From positions 1-10,934 of the forward strand of contig MHPU01000015.1 in NCBI GenBank assembly GCA_001820485.1: DNA of 10,934 bases. The letters are read 5' to 3'. The notes under the pieces were generated by a model. The model was not told the DNA's origin, searched no databases, and saw nothing but the letters and a program-made list of their open reading frames with translations. This stretch comes from Candidatus Staskawiczbacteria bacterium RIFOXYD1_FULL_32_13. GTDB lineage: Bacteria; Patescibacteriota; Minisyncoccia; Minisyncoccales; Staskawiczbacteraceae. The position numbers were made by a program, and so were the translations under genes. Below are positions 1 through 5,716 of the stretch, one piece after another; the first letter of the stretch is position 1, and each line of letters begins with the position of its first letter.

Positions 1-10
1 AAAAATTTTT

Positions 11-739
11 GTGGAAGAAATATCTTTAAAAGCAGAACAAATTTTTTCAATACTTGGTTTTCCCGTAACCAATTCTTTGTTTTTAACTTTATTTGTGTGT
101 TTGATTTTAATAGCATTTTCTGTTATTTTAAAAAAGAAATTAGCACTAGTGCCGGGTAAATTGCAATCTGGTGTAGAAATGGGAGTAGAAGCACTTTTAA
201 ATTTAATGGAATCTACTTTGGGAAGTATGAAAAAAGCAGAAATGTATTTTCCACTTATAGCTACAATTTTTATTTTTATATTAGTATCTAATCTATTGGG
301 TCTTTTTCCTGGAGTTGGTTCAATACATATTGAATATGGTCATAAAGCAATACCACTTTTTAGAGCTCCTGCTGCTGATTTAAATTTTACATTGGCATTT
401 GCTGTAATTTCTGTTATAATGACAAATGTTTTGGGAATGATGGCTATTGGAACTTTTAAACACATTAGTAAGTTTATAAACTTTTCCAACCCAATAAATT
501 TTTTCATAGGAATATTAGAGCTGGTCTCAGAAGTTGCTAAAATAATCTCTCTTTCATTTAGGCTTTTTGGAAATGTGTTTGCAGGAGAAGTTTTGCTTAC
601 GATTATTTTCTTTTTAGCTCCCTATTTTATACCTTTACCATTTATGTTTTTAGAATTGTTTGTGGGAATGATTCAAGCCTTTATTTTTGCAATGATTACT
701 TTAGTATCAATATCAATTCATACAGCAGAGCATCATTAA
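11..739 (+). CDS. atpB: ATP synthase Fo subunit a
   Basis: Membrane stator subunit that forms the two proton half-channels against the c-ring. The protein is 242 residues if it starts at the GTG at 11. The frame is open to the window edge, so the true start could lie upstream. Recognisable family blocks are LVSNLLGLFPG (91-101), the DLNFTLAFA segment (123-131) and the hallmark FRLFGNVFAGE (183-193). The last holds the essential arginine R184 (E. coli R210) and E193 (E. coli E219). IQAFIFAMITL near the C-terminus carries Q222, matching E. coli Q252. There are about five hydrophobic helices. It is the first atp gene seen; no atpI-like gene or operon promoter is visible because the window begins here. 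Identity is certain; only the start is unsure. Confidence 0.96.
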   Translation: MEEISLKAEQIFSILGFPVTNSLFLTLFVCLILIAFSVILKKKLALVPGKLQSGVEMGVEALLNLMESTLGSMKKAEMYFPLIATIFIFILVSNLLGLFPGVGSIHIEYGHKAIPLFRAPAADLNFTLAFAVISVIMTNVLGMMAIGTFKHISKFINFSNPINFFIGILELVSEVAKIISLSFRLFGNVFAGEVLLTIIFFLAPYFIPLPFMFLELFVGMIQAFIFAMITLVSISIHTAEHH

Positions 740-775
740 AATTTTTTTATAAATAAAAATAAATTCTAAGCAATT

Positions 776-869
776 TCGCTCGGCAACAAACTTTTTTCCG
801 TTGCTGGTAACCCCCTTTGCCTCTTCGGGCAAGTGGGACCCAAGACTTCAAAAAGTTTATTGCCTCGCA
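776..869 (+). repeat. Inverted-repeat element upstream of atpE (divergent member of the intergenic family)
   Basis: The arms 777-796 and 850-869 pair imperfectly (16 of 20 positions; core AAACTTTTT with AAAAAGTTT). Both begin with GCTCG-like ends, as in the three other elements of this operon. Inside is a GC-rich hairpin at 812-837 (CCCCTTTGCC, loop TCTTCG, GGCAAGTGGG, one mismatch). ACCCAAG (838-844) inside the loop can also pair with CTTGGGT (875-881) just before the atpE start, giving a possible pseudoknot or alternative fold. No U-tract follows, so it does not look like a terminator. An RNA role is inference. Confidence 0.7.
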
Positions 870-890
870 AAAAGCTTGGGTTTTCGTAAC

Positions 891-1121
891 ATGGAAATAG
901 AAGCAGTACGTTTATGGGCTACAGTTGGTGTAATAGCAGTTGGAACAATCGCTCCAGCAATTGCCATTGCAATTATTGGATCTACAGCTTTAAAAGCTAT
1001 TGGTAGAAATCCAGAAGCAGCAAGCAAAGTACAAACAGCTATGATTTTGGCTATTGCTTTTGCTGAAGCTATTGCTATTTATGCTTTGGTTGTATCTTTG
1101 ATTGTAAAATTTGTTGTTTAA
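891..1121 (+). CDS. atpE: ATP synthase Fo subunit c (proteolipid)
   Basis: Rotor-ring subunit carrying protons through Fo; 76 residues as two helices joined by the polar loop GRNPE (38-42). The proton-binding carboxylate is E59 in AFAEAIAIYALV (E. coli D61). The next residue is alanine and the helix-1 position that is glutamine in Na+-type rings is isoleucine, so a proton ring is predicted. Helix 1 reads A21-P-A23-I-A25-I-A27, an AxAxAxA pattern in place of the usual GxGxGxG. I chose the ATG at 891; upstream TTG or GTG starts would translate the repeat at 776-869 and add an N-terminus foreign to the family. No Shine-Dalgarno is visible. Hairpin elements lie on both sides of the gene. Confidence 0.96.
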   Translation: MEIEAVRLWATVGVIAVGTIAPAIAIAIIGSTALKAIGRNPEAASKVQTAMILAIAFAEAIAIYALVVSLIVKFVV

Positions 1122-1146
1122 TATCGCTCGAAAATAAATTTTTTTT

Positions 1147-1227
1147 GCTCGCCAAATCAAATTTTTCTGCGCGCCACGGCCTCTCTACGGGGCACCCGCG
1201 TGCTCGAAAAATTTATTTGGCTCGCTT
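1147..1227 (+). repeat. Inverted-repeat element between atpE and atpF
   Basis: An 81-bp element. The left arm, GCTCGCCAAATCAAATTTTT, and the right arm, ending ATTTATTTGGCTCGCTT, are nearly the same as those of the elements at 5591-5673 and 7106-7188. The 40-nt centre differs: it is GC-rich, with CGCG on both sides and a GCCTCT...GGGGC hairpin like the one in the element before atpE. A fragment resembling an arm (GCTCGAAAATAAATT) lies directly upstream at about 1127-1146. No U-tract follows. It is intergenic and transcribed with the operon. Confidence 0.75.
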
Positions 1228-1245
1228 TAAGTAAAAATATATTTT

Positions 1246-1755
1246 ATGGAAGAGGCAGGTTTATTAGGACAATTAGGAATAAATTGGAAACTGTTTTTAA
1301 GTCAAGCTTTTAATTTTTTCATACTTTTGATAGTATTGAGAGCTTTTGTTTACAAGCCTTTACTTGAAATAATTAAAAAAAGAAATTTTAAAATAAAAGA
1401 AGGTTTAGAAAAAGCAGAAGAAGCGGACATAAGATTAAAAGAAGTAGATGTAATTGCTAAGGACAAAATTAAATTAGCTGAAAATCAATCAGTTGAAATT
1501 ATAAAATCTACAGAACAAAAAGCAAAAGTATTAGATTTGCAAATTCAAGCTAGAGCCGAAGAAAAACAAAAAGAGATAAATGAGCTTTTAAAGCAAAGCG
1601 CTTTAAAGCAAAAAGAAGAATCAGAAAGTCAAGTTTATAGTCAAGCTCTGGAGCTTGTAAAGAAAATCGTCGCGAAAACGGTTGAATTAAAACCAGAAGC
1701 AGTTGATGCAAAACTCATAGAAAAAGCAGTAATAGAAGTTAAGAAAAGTACATAG
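1246..1755 (+). CDS. atpF: ATP synthase Fo subunit b (peripheral stalk)
   Basis: Stator stalk linking subunit a to delta and alpha; 169 residues. INWKLFLSQAFNFFILLIVL is the single N-terminal membrane helix (about 12-36), followed by VYKPLLEIIKKR, a typical b-subunit exit segment. Residues 45 to about 140 are a charged, Lys/Glu/Ala-rich dimerising coiled coil, ending in a short delta-binding tail (LVKKIVAKTVELKPEAVDAKLIEKAV region). Length is close to the usual 155-170. There is one b gene and no b' partner in the window, so a homodimer is expected. The ATG follows an AT-rich leader without Shine-Dalgarno. The TAG stop is followed by 470 nt of repeats and an antisense unit before atpH. Confidence 0.95.
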   Translation: MEEAGLLGQLGINWKLFLSQAFNFFILLIVLRAFVYKPLLEIIKKRNFKIKEGLEKAEEADIRLKEVDVIAKDKIKLAENQSVEIIKSTEQKAKVLDLQIQARAEEKQKEINELLKQSALKQKEESESQVYSQALELVKKIVAKTVELKPEAVDAKLIEKAVIEVKKST

Positions 1756-1782
1756 TTTTGTGCTAGGCTTAGCCTTACACGT

Positions 1783-1810
1783 TGTCATTCTCGCGAAAGC
1801 GGGAATCTAG
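1783..1810 (+). repeat. Short palindromic repeat with GAAA-loop hairpin
   Basis: TGTCATT is followed by ATTCTCGC, a GAAA tetraloop and GCGGGAAT, giving an 8-bp stem with one T-G wobble, then CTAG. I recall very similar sequences (CATTCCCGCGAAAGCGGGAAT type) as dispersed repeats in many bacterial genomes. It lies 5 nt before the 85-bp repeat. Another small hairpin (AGGC TTA GCCT) precedes it at about 1765-1775. Confidence 0.65.
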
Positions 1811-1815
1811 AGTAG

Positions 1816-1900
1816 TCGTCATTGCGAGGAGCCCACAGGCGACGTGGCAATCCCAACCGTTGAGATTGCTTCGTCAATTGCGATTTCCTCGCAATGACGA
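1816..1900 (+). repeat. 85-bp palindromic repeat, copy 1
   Basis: The terminal 15-bp inverted repeats are perfect: TCGTCATTGCGAGGA (1816-1830) and TCCTCGCAATGACGA (1886-1900). A nested pair lies inside, GACGTGGCAATC with GATTGCTTCGTC (10 of 12 paired). It matches the copy at 2605-2689 except for three transitions, and both copies are in the same orientation. The CGTCATTGCGAGG...CCTCGCAATGACG type is, to my knowledge, a widely dispersed bacterial repeat without its own coding capacity (REP or MITE-like). Confidence 0.85.
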
Positions 1901-1920
1901 ATTGAATTTTGAAAATTCAT

Positions 1921-1955
1921 AAAAAAAGTGCCTGCCACCGAAATTGGTAGCAGGC
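1921..1955 (-). terminator. Intrinsic terminator of antisense unit 1
   Basis: Read on the - strand: GCCTGCTACC, loop AATTTC, GGTGGCAGGC, then AC and seven U. The only imperfect position is a U-G wobble on the - strand but an A/C mismatch on the + strand, and the U-run exists only on the - strand. The terminator therefore serves the antisense unit, not the atp operon. Confidence 0.85.
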
Positions 1956-1979
1956 CTGTGTGCCTAAAAGGAGTGTCGC

Positions 1980-2162
1980 TTACGGAAGAAACGATCCGAA
2001 GCCGTCTGGCTCGGTTCCCTCCAGTTCCACCCAAAGAATTGTGACCTCCTTTCGTTTCCATTTTCGGAACCAGTATTGAACGTTTGCTCGAGCGTCGTTT
2101 TCGCTACGTGCACGCGTTTCAACGATCCCTTCATTTTCCACTCCGACACTATAATTGTTCAT
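1980..2162 (-). CDS. Small GC-rich antisense protein, 60 aa, function unknown
   Basis: I do not recognise this protein. It has 60 residues, is hydrophilic and mixed-charge, and has an aromatic/basic middle (VQYWFRKWKRKEVTILWVELEG, about 28-49). There is no signal peptide, membrane helix or cysteine motif. A clear Shine-Dalgarno, GGAG, lies 5 nt before the ATG at 2162, unlike most genes of the window. A sigma-70 promoter lies upstream (2213-2241) and a terminator 25 nt downstream, so it is a self-contained unit of about 285 nt, antisense within the atpF-atpH gap. Three sampled 60-nt lines give roughly 49% GC against about 30-37% in neighbouring genes, suggesting different ancestry. Overlapping frames lack a comparable start. 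A structured RNA remains possible. Confidence 0.6.
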   Translation of the reverse strand: MNNYSVGVENEGIVETRARSENDARANVQYWFRKWKRKEVTILWVELEGTEPDGFGSFLP

Positions 2163-2212
2163 TGTTTCTCCGATCTAAAAAAGGGGCAGGCGTGAGTGAA
2201 TTATTTTATTAT

Positions 2213-2241
2213 ATCATACTATAATATGAAATATAAGTCAA
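2213..2241 (-). promoter_or_regulatory. Sigma-70 promoter of antisense unit 1
   Basis: On the - strand TTGACT (2236-2241), a 17-nt spacer and TATGAT (2213-2218). The same -10 region reads TATGATATAAT, so an extended TG-A-TATAAT box shifted by 5 nt is also possible. The expected start is near 2206, a leader of about 44 nt to the ATG at 2162. The -35 box lies inside the first codons of atpH on the other strand. Confidence 0.75.
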
Positions 2242-2594
2242 GAGATTATGCTAATGCACTGGTGGAAATTATGCTGAAGGAAAAAGATAATGCAAAAATG
2301 GTTGCTGGATTTTTGGAACTTATAAAAAAAAATAAAGATGAGAAAAAATTAAAAGAAATTTTAAAATTAGCAGAAAAAATATATTTTAAGAAAACAGGAA
2401 ATAAAAAGATTGTATTGGAATCAGCCCGTCCACAAAATTTTAAAAATTCAGAATTGATAAATAGTTTGGTAAAAAAAGGGGATGTAGTTTTAGAAAAAAT
2501 TAATAAAGAATTACTTGCCGGAGTAAAAATTGTGGTAAATGAGGAAAGACAGCTAGACATGTCATTATTAAAAAAATTACAAGAAATAGTATAA
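2226..2594 (+). CDS. atpH: ATP synthase F1 subunit delta
   Basis: Connects the peripheral stalk (b) to the top of the alpha3-beta3 hexamer. From the ATG at 2226 it has 122 residues, beginning MKYKSRDYANALVEIM, the usual delta opening with the YAxAL signature. A GTG at 2196 is in frame but adds ten untypical residues and lies in the leader of the antisense unit. The C-terminal region carries the family pattern of a basic strand followed by D-S-L (about 97-117: LLAGVKIVVNEERQLDMSLL). It is clearly shorter than the roughly 175 residues of E. coli delta; the N-terminal helical bundle appears compressed. No Shine-Dalgarno. The gene is bracketed by two direct 85-bp repeats that also enclose the antisense unit. 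Confidence 0.88.
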   Translation: MKYKSRDYANALVEIMLKEKDNAKMVAGFLELIKKNKDEKKLKEILKLAEKIYFKKTGNKKIVLESARPQNFKNSELINSLVKKGDVVLEKINKELLAGVKIVVNEERQLDMSLLKKLQEIV

Positions 2595-2604
2595 AATTGT
2601 GTAA

Positions 2605-2689
2605 TCGTCATTGCGAGGAGCCCACAGGCGACGTGGCAATCCCAGCCGTTGAGATTGCTTCGTCAGTTGCGACTTCCTCGCAATGACGA
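2605..2689 (+). repeat. 85-bp palindromic repeat, copy 2, abutting atpA
   Basis: Same element as 1816-1900 with three transitions in 85 positions and identical 15-bp terminal inverted repeats (2605-2619 and 2675-2689). Its right terminus supplies an ATG at 2683 in frame with atpA, 24 nt before the ATG I prefer. It fills nearly the whole atpH-atpA gap. Confidence 0.85.
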
Positions 2690-2706
2690 AAACTAAACAA
2701 AAATTT

Positions 2707-4248
2707 ATGTCATATGATATTTTAGAAAAAATTAAGCAAGCAATTGATAATCAAAAATCCAATACAGAATGGGAAGAGATTGGTAAGGTTATTGAAGTAG
2801 GGGATGGAATTTTAAAAATTTCTGGCCTTGCTAATGTACAAAGCCAAGAAGTTTTAGAAGTTGAATCTGATGGTAAAAAAGTACAAGCTGTAGCTTTAAA
2901 CCTTGAGGAAGATTCTGTAGGAGCTTTGGTTTTGGGAGATAGTGGTTTAATTAGATCAGGTGATACTGTAAAAAGAACAAAACAACTTTTGTCTTTGCCT
3001 GTTGGTGAACAATTACTAGGTAGAGTTATAGATCCTTTGGGAAATCCTTTAGATGGGAAAGGCCCTATTTTTGCAAAAGCTGACAAAATTCAATATAATT
3101 TTTTGGAAAAAGATGCTCCAGGAGTTTTAGATAGAGAAGGAGTAAATACACCACTTCATACAGGAATTAAGGCTATAGATGCTATGATTCCAATTGGAAG
3201 AGGACAAAGAGAATTAATTATTGGAGATAGAGGAACTGGAAAAACTGCAGTAGCTTTGGATATGATAATAAACCAGCAATTTGATTCCAATCCTTCGGCA
3301 AGCTCAGGACGGGGTACCCCCGTTTGTATTTATGTGGCTGTAGGTCAAAAAGAATCAAAAGTTGCTAAAATTGTAGAAACATTAAAAAAACACAATGCAT
3401 TTGATTATACAATTGTGGTTTCAGCAAGCGCTTCATCACCAGCAGCTTTTTGGTATTTAGCGCCTTTTGCAGGAGCTGCAGTTGGAGAATATTTCCGCGA
3501 TAACGGCAAAGATGCAGTTGTAATTTATGATGATTTATCAAAACATGCTTGGTCTTATAGACAAATTTCTTTACTTTTGAGACGTCCACCAGGAAGAGAA
3601 GCTTACCCTGGAGATGTATTTTATTTGCACTCAAGACTTTTAGAAAGAGCTGCTAAATTAAGCAAAGAAAAAGGCGGGGGTTCTTTGACTGCTTTGCCAA
3701 TTATTGAAACACAGCTTGGAGATGTAACAGCATATATTCCAACAAATGTGATTTCTATTACAGATGGACAAATTTATTTGGAATCAGATTTATTTTATCA
3801 AGGTATGCGTCCCGCTGTAAATGCTGGACTTTCTGTATCTCGTGTTGGTGGAGCTGCTCAAACCAAAGCTATGAAAAAAGTAGCTGGAAAATTAAGATTG
3901 GAATTAGCACAGTTTCGTGAACTTCAAACTTTTGTACAGTTTGCCAGCGATGTTGATGAAACAACTAAAAAAAGAATTCAAAAAGGTAGGATTATCACAG
4001 AAATTTTAAAACAATCAGACCAAGCTCCAATAAGTTTTGAAAAGCAGGTGATTGTACTGTATGCAGTTTTGAATGATTATTTTAACGGATTTGTACCAGA
4101 ACAAATGCAAGAAATTGAAAAGAAATTTATTGAACATCTTGATGGACTTCATAAAGACTTTGTAGAAAAATTAAAATCAGAACGTCAATTAACTCCAGAA
4201 CTTGAAGAACAATTAAAGAAAATTATTTTAGGATTTGTTAGCAACTAG
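2707..4248 (+). CDS. atpA: ATP synthase F1 subunit alpha
   Basis: Non-catalytic nucleotide-binding subunit of the F1 hexamer. From the ATG at 2707 (MSYDILEKIKQAI) it has 513 residues. An N-terminal beta-barrel domain is followed by the P-loop GDRGTGKT (173-180), IYDDLSKHAWSYRQISLLLRRPPGREAYPGDVFYLHSRLLER (273-314) and RPAVNAGLSVSRVGG with the conserved arginine (about 379). The helical C-terminal domain closes the protein. After IINQQ, where family members continue almost at once into CIYVAVGQK, there is an extra segment of about 12 residues (about 194-205, SNPSASSGRGTP) encoded by a dispersed repeat. An earlier in-frame ATG at 2683 lies inside the 85-bp repeat and would add MTKTKQKF; neither start has a Shine-Dalgarno. 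No catalytic motif is damaged, so the gene looks functional. Confidence 0.97.
   Translation: MSYDILEKIKQAIDNQKSNTEWEEIGKVIEVGDGILKISGLANVQSQEVLEVESDGKKVQAVALNLEEDSVGALVLGDSGLIRSGDTVKRTKQLLSLPVGEQLLGRVIDPLGNPLDGKGPIFAKADKIQYNFLEKDAPGVLDREGVNTPLHTGIKAIDAMIPIGRGQRELIIGDRGTGKTAVALDMIINQQFDSNPSASSGRGTPVCIYVAVGQKESKVAKIVETLKKHNAFDYTIVVSASASSPAAFWYLAPFAGAAVGEYFRDNGKDAVVIYDDLSKHAWSYRQISLLLRRPPGREAYPGDVFYLHSRLLERAAKLSKEKGGGSLTALPIIETQLGDVTAYIPTNVISITDGQIYLESDLFYQGMRPAVNAGLSVSRVGGAAQTKAMKKVAGKLRLELAQFRELQTFVQFASDVDETTKKRIQKGRIITEILKQSDQAPISFEKQVIVLYAVLNDYFNGFVPEQMQEIEKKFIEHLDGLHKDFVEKLKSERQLTPELEEQLKKIILGFVSN
3288..3312 (+). repeat. In-frame repeat inside atpA
   Basis: The core TCCTTCGGCAAGCTCAGGA (3291-3309) differs at two positions from the repeat inside atpD at 6007-6025 and is read in the same frame, giving N-P-S-A-S-S-G-R. 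GGGGTACCCC, a perfect 10-bp palindrome, follows at 3311-3320. The repeat is GC-richer than its surroundings and falls in a surface loop just after the P-loop helix. I recall CCTTCGACAGGCTCAGG-type sequences as widely dispersed repeats. Confidence 0.8.
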
Positions 4249-4286
4249 TAATTAGTAATTTGTAACTAGTAAATTGAAAATTTTGT

Positions 4287-4327
4287 AAAAAAATAGGTCT
4301 CACGATCGCTTTGGGCAACCGTGAGAC
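4287..4327 (-). terminator. Intrinsic terminator of antisense unit 2
   Basis: On the - strand GTCTCACG (4327-4320), a 15-nt loop, CGTGAGAC (4304-4297), a short CTA and seven U (4293-4287). The 8-bp stem is perfect. There is no T-run on the + strand side, so it terminates the antisense unit before it enters atpA. Just beyond, 4243-4275 is a low-complexity run of AACTAGTAA and TTAGTAA motifs that includes the atpA stop. Confidence 0.88.
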
Positions 4328-4347
4328 ATGAACGCCACGCCGTTGGG

Positions 4348-4554
4348 TCATTGGGGGTTTATGCCCCGCAGACCTGATCTCGCCACCCGGTACACGAAGT
4401 ACCCGACGACAAGAGCGAACAATACCGCGCCACAATAAGGCACGGTTTTCACGAAGAGAACTCCAGCGGTCGCCAATACGACGACCAACCCGACCCTCGC
4501 TATGTCCTTCAGCATGTCCTTTACTCGCTCTTTATTAGAGAAGCGAGTCTCCAA
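4348..4554 (-). CDS. Small GC-rich antisense membrane protein, 68 aa, function unknown
   Basis: I do not recognise it. A charged N-terminus precedes two hydrophobic segments (about residues 20-36 and 41-60 of the 68-residue form) joined by KTVPYCG, with a basic tail RVARSGLRGINPQ. This predicts a two-helix inner-membrane hairpin protein. The start is uncertain: TTG at 4554 gives 68 residues with no Shine-Dalgarno, and ATG at 4515 gives 55, with only GAG 8 nt and AAAGGA 1 nt upstream. It is the only gene here ending in TGA. Two sampled 60-nt lines are about 58% GC. A perfect consensus promoter (4578-4606) and a strong terminator frame it, making a self-contained unit of about 285 nt antisense in the atpA-atpG gap. 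ACTCGCT...AGCGAGT (about 4523-4548) could form a leader hairpin. Confidence 0.6.
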   Translation of the reverse strand: METRFSNKERVKDMLKDIARVGLVVVLATAGVLFVKTVPYCGAVLFALVVGYFVYRVARSGLRGINPQ

Positions 4555-4577
4555 AAGGTAGTTTATTCTATAGATTA

Positions 4578-4606
4578 ATTATATCATATATATGCCACAT
4601 TGTCAA
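4578..4606 (-). promoter_or_regulatory. Perfect-consensus sigma-70 promoter of antisense unit 2
   Basis: On the - strand TTGACA (4601-4606), exactly 17 nt, then TATAAT (4578-4583), with TG one base before it (extended -10). The expected start is near 4571. The block TATGATATAAT around the -10 is shared with the promoter of antisense unit 1. The -35 box overlaps the leader of atpG on the other strand. Confidence 0.88.
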
Positions 4607-4623
4607 TAGGTGGATACATAAAA

Positions 4624-5583
4624 ATGGAATCTCCGCAAAATATTAAAAAAAGATTAAAATCTGTAAATAATATAGGACAAATAACCAAGGCTATGGAGTT
4701 GGTTTCAGCTACAAAAATGAGAAAATCTCAAGAGATTGCTTTGGCATCTCGCCCTTATGCTTTTGCTGGATTAGAACTTTTGGCAAATTTATCTGTTTTA
4801 GAAAAATCTGCTAAACTGAAAATGCCAGAATTATTTGAAGTTAGAAAAAAAATTAACAAAGTTTTGTTTATTGTTGTTTCTTCTGATAAAGGTTTGGCTG
4901 GTGCATTTAACAGTTCTGTATTTAAAAAGTTTGAATTACATTTAAAAGCTGAAAAAGAGGATTGGAAACACGAAGAACATTTATATTTAGCTGTTGGAGA
5001 AAAAGCAAATGCTTATTTAAATAAAAAAGGTTTTAAGGTTATAAAGAAATTTGTTCATGCTGGAGATTATACAACCCCAGAACAAGTTTTACCATTATCT
5101 GATTATATAATAAAAGGTTATTTAAATAAGGATTTTGATAGAGTTATAGCTGTTTCAACTCATTTTAAATCAGCTTTAAAACAAGAGCCTCATATAAGAA
5201 GAGTTTTGCCAATTGATTTTGAACATGTTAAAGATACAATAAAAGAAATAATTCCAGAAAAAGGTAAGTTTGCAGAACTTATAAAAGAACAAAATATAAA
5301 TTTTGTGCCAGATGAAAAAAAAGTTGCTGAATATTTAATTGAGCCAAATCCACAAGAAGTTATAGAAAAGTTAGCTGAACATTTATTTTTTATGCAGGTT
5401 TATCATTTGATTTTAGAGGCTAATGCATCAGAACATTCAGCTCGTAGAATGGCTATGAAAACAGCAAGTGATAATGCCAAAGATTTGTCAGAAACATTAA
5501 ATTTGCAATATAACAAATCCCGCCAAGGCAAAATCACTACTGAAATAGCAGAAATTTCCGCAGGAGCTGAAGCCCAACAATAA
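4624..5583 (+). CDS. atpG: ATP synthase F1 subunit gamma (central shaft)
   Basis: Rotor shaft turning inside alpha3-beta3. From the ATG at 4624 it has 319 residues beginning MESPQNIKKRLKSVNNIGQITKAM, the standard N-terminal shaft helix, followed by ELVSATKMRKSQ. The middle Rossmann-like part includes FIVVSSDKGLAGAFNSSV. The C-terminal helix contains EANASEHSARRMAMKTASDNAKDL, the family signature. It is slightly longer than E. coli gamma (287), with extra residues in the middle domain (about 210-255). AGGTGG lies 10 nt before the ATG, one of the few Shine-Dalgarno-like sites here. The TTG at 4600 is in frame but would add eight residues and overlap the antisense promoter. Confidence 0.96.
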   Translation: MESPQNIKKRLKSVNNIGQITKAMELVSATKMRKSQEIALASRPYAFAGLELLANLSVLEKSAKLKMPELFEVRKKINKVLFIVVSSDKGLAGAFNSSVFKKFELHLKAEKEDWKHEEHLYLAVGEKANAYLNKKGFKVIKKFVHAGDYTTPEQVLPLSDYIIKGYLNKDFDRVIAVSTHFKSALKQEPHIRRVLPIDFEHVKDTIKEIIPEKGKFAELIKEQNINFVPDEKKVAEYLIEPNPQEVIEKLAEHLFFMQVYHLILEANASEHSARRMAMKTASDNAKDLSETLNLQYNKSRQGKITTEIAEISAGAEAQQ

Positions 5584-5590
5584 GTATTTC

Positions 5591-5673
5591 GCTCGCCAAA
5601 TCAAATTTTTTCTCGTCTCGACCTGTCCAATAGGCGGTTTCCCTCGCCTCAAAAAAATTTATTTGGCTCGCTT
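5591..5673 (+). repeat. Inverted-repeat element between atpG and atpD
   Basis: An 83-bp element with arms GCTCGCCAAATCAAATTTTT and AAATTTATTTGGCTCGCTT. It is identical to the element at 7106-7188 except at one base in the central part (A here, T there). The centre contains CTCGTCTCGACCTGTCC and GGCGGTTTCCCTCGCCTC. No U-tract follows. It occupies most of the 133-nt gap upstream of atpD. Confidence 0.85.
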
Positions 5674-5716
5674 CACTAAATATAATATTCACAAATAATT
5701 AAATAATTTAAAAAAT

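Noticed and set aside
801..890. N-terminal extension of atpE from a TTG at 801
   Set aside because: It translates the inverted-repeat element and adds 30 residues unlike any c subunit; the ATG at 891 gives the standard protein.
1819..2149. Two other - strand reading frames over antisense unit 1
   Set aside because: They overlap the Shine-Dalgarno-led 60-aa frame; one runs through the terminator and the 85-bp repeat, and neither has a convincing start.
1816..2689. CRISPR-like array or transposon ends
   Set aside because: Only two copies of the 85-bp repeat with no regular spacers, and no transposase between them.
4238..4435. - strand reading frame overlapping antisense unit 2
   Set aside because: It reads through the terminator and the low-complexity run at 4243-4275; the 4348-4554 frame has promoter, terminator and membrane-helix logic.
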